A stretch of DNA of 64,000 nucleotides from Alcanivorax sp. 24. GTDB taxonomy: Bacteria; Pseudomonadota; Gammaproteobacteria; Pseudomonadales; Alcanivoracaceae. The translations under genes were made by a program, and so were the position numbers. Under the pieces are notes generated by a model. It saw nothing but the letters and a program-made list of their open reading frames with translations. It was not told where the DNA came from and did not search any database. Of this stretch, positions 58,898 to 64,000 are shown one piece after another; the first letter of the stretch is position 1, and the number at the start of each line of letters is the position of its first letter. The stretch covers positions 62,001 to 126,000 of the forward strand of contig NZ_SNUA01000001.1 in NCBI RefSeq assembly GCF_004360225.1, given 5' to 3'.

Positions 58898-61492
58898 ATG
58901 AGTAGAGGGTTCGATAGCCACCAGCGCCGTTATCTGGTTGAGCACATGTCCGTGCTGTTGGTGGTGGCGAGCCTGTGCATCCTGCTGTCCATCAGCGGCG
59001 GCCTGTCTTTCCTCAATCGTTATGTCTACGACACCCTGTTGCCGCGGCTGCCGATGGAGCCCTCCGGCGACATTCTTATTGTCGGTATCGATGAGTATAG
59101 CCTGCGGGAAGTGGGGCGCTGGCCCTGGGATCGCAGCATCCATGCCCGTCTGATTGATCAACTCTCCAAACAGGGTGCCCGTGGGGTGCTGATGGATCTG
59201 ATCCTGTCGGAGCCGGACCGGTCACGTCCGGCGGCGGATCAGGCGCTGGTCCGGGTGCTGTCCGAGAACGGCAATGTTTATCTGCCGGTGCATGTGGAGC
59301 AACTGCGCTCCGGTGGGCAACTGATCGAGGTATTGCCGGCGGGGCCCTTCGCCCGCGCCGCCCGGGGGCTCGGCCATGTGGATCTGGAGCTGGATGGTGA
59401 CGGGGTGGCCCGTTCGGTCTATCTGCGTTCCGGGATCGGACAACCCTGGTGGCCACACATTACCCAGGCGATGCTGGAAGGCGAGGGCCTGATCCCCGAG
59501 GACCGCTTTCCCGCCGGCGAAAACGACGATTTCGTCGGTCTGGCCAATGTTCGCAAATACCCCCGTTACATCCCGTTTGCCGGCGGCGCGGGAAGCTATC
59601 CGCACGTCTCCGCGGTGGATGTGCTGGAGGGCCGGGTTCCGGACCAATTGATCAAGGACCAGTTCGTGTTCATCGGCGCCACCGCCGCGGGGCTGGGCGA
59701 TATGCTGCCGACCCCCATGGCCGGGCAGGGGGACCTGATGGCAGGCGTCGAGATCAACGCCAATATCTTCGATGGTCTGCGCCATGAGCGCATGATTTCA
59801 GGCATGAGCCGGCCCTGGGCCATAGCCCTCGGCGTGTTGCTGGCCTTGCTGGCACCGCTGCTGCTGCCGTTCTTCTTGCCGCGCTGGAGTATTCCGCTGA
59901 TTCTCGGCTCTCTGTTGTTCACGCTGGGAATCTGCTACGCGCTTTTGGCGGTCTGGCAGATCTGGTTTCCGCCGGCGGCCTCGGCCATCGCCGCGGTGGT
60001 GGCTTATCCGCTGTGGACCTGGCGGCGCCTGGAGTACTCCATGGCGTATATGCGTAATGCTCTGGAGCGCTTGGCGGAATACAGTGATCTGAACCGCCGT
60101 CTCACCGAGCCGGCGCCGCTGTCGCGGATGCTGCGCATGCTGGATCAGGTGCTGCCGGTGCGGGCCTGGCGGCTGCAGGCCCAGGCCGGCGCCCCGGTGT
60201 CCGGCGGCGAGCAACTGGAAGCCACGGCCTGGCGGGGGCAGCTGTCTCGCCGCTATCCGTTCCGCCATGACGGCAAACGTTATGAGCTGACCGTGGTGTG
60301 GCGCCAGGCTCTGGATGCGGACACTTATGATTACTGGATTCGCGCCATGCTGGCGCGTACCGAAACCCATCAGGCCGGCATCGGGCCACGCTATGAGGTG
60401 CTGGAAAAACACATCGAGCGATTGCGCCGGGAGGAGCACCGCCAGCAGGCGTTGACCCGCTTCTTCCAGGTCGGTCTGGCGCAAATGAGCGAAGGGGTGC
60501 TGATCACCGACGCCTGTGGCGGTGTGGTGTTCATGAACCCGCAAGCGTCCTATCTGCTCAGTATCGAGGGGGTGGCCCAGGACACCCTGGGGCTGGCGGA
60601 TATTGGTCGGGAACTGGAATTCACCGGCGATCGCGGCTGGCGCACGTTGCTTCAGGAAGCCCTGGCGGATGGCCGGGTGCAGAAAGAGTGCCGCAACCGT
60701 CGCGGCATGGATCTCTATCTGGACATGATCCTGGTGCACGCCGGCGACCAGCCTGGACGCATGTTGATCGTCAGTCTCAAGGACATTTCCGATGTCAAGC
60801 AGGCCATGCGCACCCGCACCGAGATGCTGGATTTCCTGTCCCATGATCTGCGTTCGCCGATGGTGTCGGTGCTGGCGCTGGTGGGCAAGATGAGGCATGG
60901 CCCGGACGGCGAGCGATTGACCGACTTCCTGGATAACGTGGAGCACTACGCCGAACGCAACCTCAACATCGCCGAGCAGTTCCTGCAATTGGCCCGGGTC
61001 GAGGGTGTGGATTCAGTGGAAATGATGGAGCTGGACATGCTCGATGTGGTGGAATCCGCCATCGATCAGGTGCAGATCCAGGCCCAGGCCCGGGACATCA
61101 CCCTGCGGTTCGCCTACGACGAGACCGAGGAGGTCTGGGTAAAGGGCAATAACGAGCTATTGGAACGGCTGATCGTGAATCTGCTCACCAATGCGGTCAA
61201 ATACAGTTATGAAGGCAATTCGGTGGATGTTCGCCTGTTTACCCAGGGGGGCCAGGTGACCTGTGAGGTGCGGGATCGTGGCGTGGGTATCCCGGACGCG
61301 TTCCAGGACAAGCTGTTCGATCGTTTCAGTCGCGCCAGTACCAGCGGCGGCGCCCGTACTCGCGGTGCCGGCCTGGGACTGCGCTTCGTCAAGGTGGTGA
61401 CGGAGCGTCATGGTGGCGATATCAAGGTGGCCAGCGCTCCCGGCGAGGGCAGCCGTTTTACCCTGTTGCTGCCACGAATCCAGTTATCCTGA
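58898..61492 (+). CDS. CHASE2-domain sensor histidine kinase
   Basis: 864 residues from ATG 58898; an upstream frame to 58853 is possible. N-terminal helix, periplasmic CHASE2 domain (GIDEYSLREVGRWPWDRSIHA, FIGATAAGLGDMLPTP; about residues 35-290), three membrane helices (about 300-375), a PAS-like region (near 530-640), HisKA with H649 in LSHDLRSP, and HATPase_c (NLLTNAVKYS, DRGVGIP, GAGLGLRFVK). Partner of the response regulator encoded two genes upstream. CHASE2 ligands are unknown. Confidence 0.92.
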   Translation: MSRGFDSHQRRYLVEHMSVLLVVASLCILLSISGGLSFLNRYVYDTLLPRLPMEPSGDILIVGIDEYSLREVGRWPWDRSIHARLIDQLSKQGARGVLMDLILSEPDRSRPAADQALVRVLSENGNVYLPVHVEQLRSGGQLIEVLPAGPFARAARGLGHVDLELDGDGVARSVYLRSGIGQPWWPHITQAMLEGEGLIPEDRFPAGENDDFVGLANVRKYPRYIPFAGGAGSYPHVSAVDVLEGRVPDQLIKDQFVFIGATAAGLGDMLPTPMAGQGDLMAGVEINANIFDGLRHERMISGMSRPWAIALGVLLALLAPLLLPFFLPRWSIPLILGSLLFTLGICYALLAVWQIWFPPAASAIAAVVAYPLWTWRRLEYSMAYMRNALERLAEYSDLNRRLTEPAPLSRMLRMLDQVLPVRAWRLQAQAGAPVSGGEQLEATAWRGQLSRRYPFRHDGKRYELTVVWRQALDADTYDYWIRAMLARTETHQAGIGPRYEVLEKHIERLRREEHRQQALTRFFQVGLAQMSEGVLITDACGGVVFMNPQASYLLSIEGVAQDTLGLADIGRELEFTGDRGWRTLLQEALADGRVQKECRNRRGMDLYLDMILVHAGDQPGRMLIVSLKDISDVKQAMRTRTEMLDFLSHDLRSPMVSVLALVGKMRHGPDGERLTDFLDNVEHYAERNLNIAEQFLQLARVEGVDSVEMMELDMLDVVESAIDQVQIQAQARDITLRFAYDETEEVWVKGNNELLERLIVNLLTNAVKYSYEGNSVDVRLFTQGGQVTCEVRDRGVGIPDAFQDKLFDRFSRASTSGGARTRGAGLGLRFVKVVTERHGGDIKVASAPGEGSRFTLLLPRIQLS

Positions 61493-61718
61493 GCTAGGGC
61501 CTGTTCAGCCTATTTCCATCCCGCCTGCTGGATGCCCATTTTGCCTCCAGATAGCTACTCCCAAGGTACTGATTTTATCCCCGCGATTTCTGAGGGTATA
61601 ATCGCGCCCGCAATAACAAACAGAGCCGGCACGTCTCTGAATGAGTCCCAGTCCCAAGGGGGAGCCGGGCGTTATTCAAAGATGTGTTTCGGGACATACC
61701 AATAACCGAGGTGGAACC
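61493..61718 (+). promoter_or_regulatory. Intergenic region with cytochrome c5 promoter
   Basis: A perfect TATAAT at 61597-61602 lies about 117 bases ahead of the cytochrome gene; a -35 match is poor. Nothing else seen. Confidence 0.45.
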
Positions 61719-62180
61719 GTGAAAAAAATGCTGACCGCTGGCCTGGTTGTACTGGCCACTCTGTTCGCCGGCGCCGTGATGGCCGCCAGCACCAAGGACA
61801 TTTCCCCGTATCCTCTGGGCGAGCGCTCCGTTCTGGGTGACCGCGCCACCGCCGAGCGGATCAAACCGGTGGGGTCCGTGTGCGTGGAAGGCGAAGAGTG
61901 CGGCAGCACGGTAGCCGCCGCGGAAGGAAGTGGTGAGCCTCGTTCCGGCCAGGCCGTGTACGATACCGGCTGTGCCGCCTGTCACGCCACTGGCGCCGCC
62001 GGCGCGCCCAAGTTCGGTGATGCGGGTCAGTGGGCCAGCCATATCGAAAAGGGCATGGACACCCTGGTCAAGCACGCTTTCGAAGGCTTCAATGCCATGC
62101 CGCCCAAAGGCATGTGCATGGATTGCTCCGAAGAGGAAATCCGCAACGCGGTGGAATACATCGTCGAGAACAGCCAGTAG
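61719..62180 (+). CDS. Cytochrome c5 family protein
   Basis: 153 residues. Signal peptide (KKMLTAGLVVLATLFAGAVMA), one haem site C85-A-A-C88-H89, an axial Met in FNAMPPKG and the CMDC disulfide pair after it, all as in cytochrome c5. Start GTG 61719 is preceded by GAGGTGG. A periplasmic electron carrier. The neighbouring rep gene gives the cycB-rep arrangement also seen in pseudomonads. Confidence 0.93.
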   Translation: MKKMLTAGLVVLATLFAGAVMAASTKDISPYPLGERSVLGDRATAERIKPVGSVCVEGEECGSTVAAAEGSGEPRSGQAVYDTGCAACHATGAAGAPKFGDAGQWASHIEKGMDTLVKHAFEGFNAMPPKGMCMDCSEEEIRNAVEYIVENSQ

Positions 62181-62196
62181 TTTCGGCGGATACGCC

Positions 62197-62266
62197 ATTC
62201 GCTGCCAAGGCAGCTCCCACAGCGGCTTCGTAGCAGAGCCTGTGGGACGCTGGCTTGCCAGCGAAT
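62197..62266. repeat. REPIN-like 70-bp inverted repeat
   Basis: ATTCGCTGCCAAGGCAGCTC ... CGCTGGCTTGCCAGCGAAT with CCCACAGCGGCTTCGTAG in the left-centre; lies between cytochrome c5 and rep. Confidence 0.82.
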
Positions 62267-62362
62267 GGGCCTTGGCGGCAAAGGATTCGCTTGCAGCGGC
62301 TCGCCGCCCGGATAAAGGTCCAGCGGTTTCATGGCCCGGTTCGTGGGCTTTCCGGAACCCTC

Positions 62363-64000
62363 TTACTCCAGCAACGCCTTGAGATTGGCCAGGCTGGCTT
62401 CGGCCATCTCACTGTCCCGTTCTTCGTTGCGCGGTGCGCCTTCCCCGATATATTCCAGATCATCCTGAGGCAACTCGTCGATGAATCGGCTCGGGGTGGT
62501 GTCCACTTTCTCACCGTACTGCTTACGGGTGCGCGCCTGAGTCAGAGTGAGTGTTTCCCGCGCCCGGGTGATGCCCACGTACATCAGACGGCGCTCCTCG
62601 ACGATATTATCGTCCTCGATGCTGGCGCGGTGAGGGAGCAGCTCTTCCTCCACCCCCATCATGTAGACGTGGGGAAATTCCAGCCCTTTCGAAGCATGCA
62701 GGGTCATAAGCTGGACCCGGTCGGAGTCGTCCTCCTCGTCCTGCTGCTCCAGCATGTCCATCAGCACCAGCTTGCCGATCACCGCCTCCAGATCGCTGGA
62801 GCCGTCGTCCTCTTCTTCCTGTTTTTCCAGCATGCGTTCGATGTTGCGAACCAACTGCCAGACGTTCTCGATGCGTTTCTCGCCAATACGGGGGCTGGAC
62901 GCGTTCTGCATGACCCAGCCTTCGTAGTCCATTTCAGTGATCAGTTCCTTCACCGCCTGCAGGCTATTGTGCCGGAAGCAATGTTCACGCTTGCCATCGA
63001 GCCACTGTTTGAACTCCCGCAGTTTCTCCGCCGCCTTCGGTGGCATGGCCTCGCTCAGACCAAGGTCGCCGCAGACGTGATACAGGCCCTGATCGCGCCG
63101 GCCCGCCCAGGCCGCCAGCTTTTCCAGGGTGGCCGGGCCCACTTCCCGGCGGGGCGTATTGATGATGCGCAAAAAGGCGTTGTCGTCGTCCGGATTCACC
63201 AGCAAGCGCAGATAGCACATCAGATCCTTGATCTCGCTGCGCGAGAAGAAACTGGTGCCGCCGGAGACCTTGTAGGGAATCGACAGCGATTGCAGCTTCA
63301 TTTCCAGGATGCGGGACTGGAAGTTGCCGCGATAGAGAATGGCGAAGTCCTTCCAGTGCAGCCCCCGCTGCAGCCGGCGGTGAAACAGATCGCCGGCGAT
63401 CCAATCGGTTTCCCCGTCCTCGTCGCGCAGCGCCGCCACCCGTATCGGTTCGCCGTAGCCGTAGTCCGACCACAGGCTCTTCTCGAACACATGGGGATTG
63501 TTGGCGATCGCCGTGTTGGCGGCCTTGAGGATGCGGCCGGTGGAGCGGTAATTCTGTTCCAGCTTCACCACTTTCAGGGCCGGCCAGTCCTGCTGCAACT
63601 GATCCAGGTTTTCCGGGCGGGCGCCGCGCCAGGCGTAGATTGACTGGTCGTCATCGCCGACCACGGTGAAGCGGCCTTCCGGCAGGGTCAGCATGCGCAC
63701 CAGCTCGTACTGGGCGCCGTTGGTGTCCTGATATTCGTCCACCAGCAGGTATTGCAGGCGATGACGCCACTTCTCCAGAATCCGTGGCTGTTCGCGGAAC
63801 AGCTGCACCGGCATCATGATCAGGTCATCGAAATCCACCGCGTTGCAGGCGCGCAGCATGCGGTTGTAGCCGCTGTAGGCCATGGCCGCGCGTACTTCTT
63901 CCTCGGTCTGGGCCTGGCTCACCGCCTCCTCGGGGGAGACCAGCTCGTTTTTCCAGTCCGAGAGACACTTATGCACCGCCTCCACCGCGTTCAGGTCCCG
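62363..64000 (-). CDS. rep: ATP-dependent DNA helicase Rep (5' end beyond the window)
   Basis: The frame is open to the last base, giving at least 545 residues of the C-terminal part. SF1A helicase motifs are in order: DEYQDTN (II), GDDDQSIYAWRGA (III), QNYRST (IV), TLHASKGLEF (V) and RRLMYVGITRA (VI). The N-terminal Walker A lies outside the window. Rep unwinds DNA 3'-5' and helps forks past bound proteins. The C-terminus ends shortly after SRFIDELPQDDL. Confidence 0.94.
   Translation of the reverse strand, partial: RDLNAVEAVHKCLSDWKNELVSPEEAVSQAQTEEEVRAAMAYSGYNRMLRACNAVDFDDLIMMPVQLFREQPRILEKWRHRLQYLLVDEYQDTNGAQYELVRMLTLPEGRFTVVGDDDQSIYAWRGARPENLDQLQQDWPALKVVKLEQNYRSTGRILKAANTAIANNPHVFEKSLWSDYGYGEPIRVAALRDEDGETDWIAGDLFHRRLQRGLHWKDFAILYRGNFQSRILEMKLQSLSIPYKVSGGTSFFSRSEIKDLMCYLRLLVNPDDDNAFLRIINTPRREVGPATLEKLAAWAGRRDQGLYHVCGDLGLSEAMPPKAAEKLREFKQWLDGKREHCFRHNSLQAVKELITEMDYEGWVMQNASSPRIGEKRIENVWQLVRNIERMLEKQEEEDDGSSDLEAVIGKLVLMDMLEQQDEEDDSDRVQLMTLHASKGLEFPHVYMMGVEEELLPHRASIEDDNIVEERRLMYVGITRARETLTLTQARTRKQYGEKVDTTPSRFIDELPQDDLEYIGEGAPRNEERDSEMAEASLANLKALLE

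Overview
The window is GC-rich, densely coded gammaproteobacterial DNA. An Alcanivorax-type (Oceanospirillales) oil or lipid degrader fits best: there is a large acyl-CoA catabolic island, a pair of outer-membrane porins, a cytochrome c5 gene next to rep, and REPIN-like palindromes between genes. The genus is inferred from gene content, not from a database match.

Layout. 1-12.4 kb is housekeeping and accessory DNA: the end of a YceI gene, a lipase-like hydrolase coupled to a methyltransferase, a two-gene HlyD/DUF2955 efflux pump, a small lipoprotein, two translationally coupled unknown genes, a Fur-type promoter driving a DUF3325/DUF3649/PepSY operon, endonuclease V, a secreted beta-propeller protein and a lipoprotein. 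12.7-54.5 kb is the catabolic island described below. 54.5-56.2 kb holds a TetR gene divergent from a phytanoyl-CoA dioxygenase-like gene. 56.5-64 kb is core-like: tRNA-Arg(CCG), an OmpR-type regulator with a FecR/LysM protein and a CHASE2 histidine kinase, cytochrome c5, and rep (cut by the window edge).

The island encodes two porins, two TRAP transporters with three substrate-binding proteins, four AMP-forming acyl-CoA ligases, an alpha-methylacyl-CoA racemase with all three catalytic residues, a module matching LvaA-LvaB-LvaC (4-hydroxyacyl-CoA kinase, DUF6285 partner, ACAD10/11-type dehydrogenase), a heteromeric-type acyl-CoA dehydrogenase pair, five crotonases that all look like double-bond isomerases rather than hydratases, a 2,4-dienoyl-CoA reductase-like SDR, a 3-hydroxyacyl-CoA dehydrogenase-type SDR, a thiolase and a thioesterase. 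Together they read as uptake, CoA activation and beta-oxidation of an awkward carboxylic acid: methyl-branched, unsaturated and/or 4-hydroxylated. Isoprenoid or terpenoid acids and lactone-derived acids are candidates; the substrate is not proven.

The most striking observation is a 16-bp inverted repeat, TCGTC-N6-GACGA, at eleven places between 14.35 and 47.97 kb. A copy lies ahead of essentially every catabolic transcription unit, with its centre usually about 40-45 bp before a start point predicted from a -10-like sequence. It would tie roughly 30 genes into one regulon. The obvious candidate activator is the 910-residue MalT-type (LAL) LuxR-family protein encoded in the middle of the island. 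A second layer is suggested by Hfq/Crc-type AANAANAA motifs at or near the ribosome binding sites of both porins, two TRAP units and two ligases.
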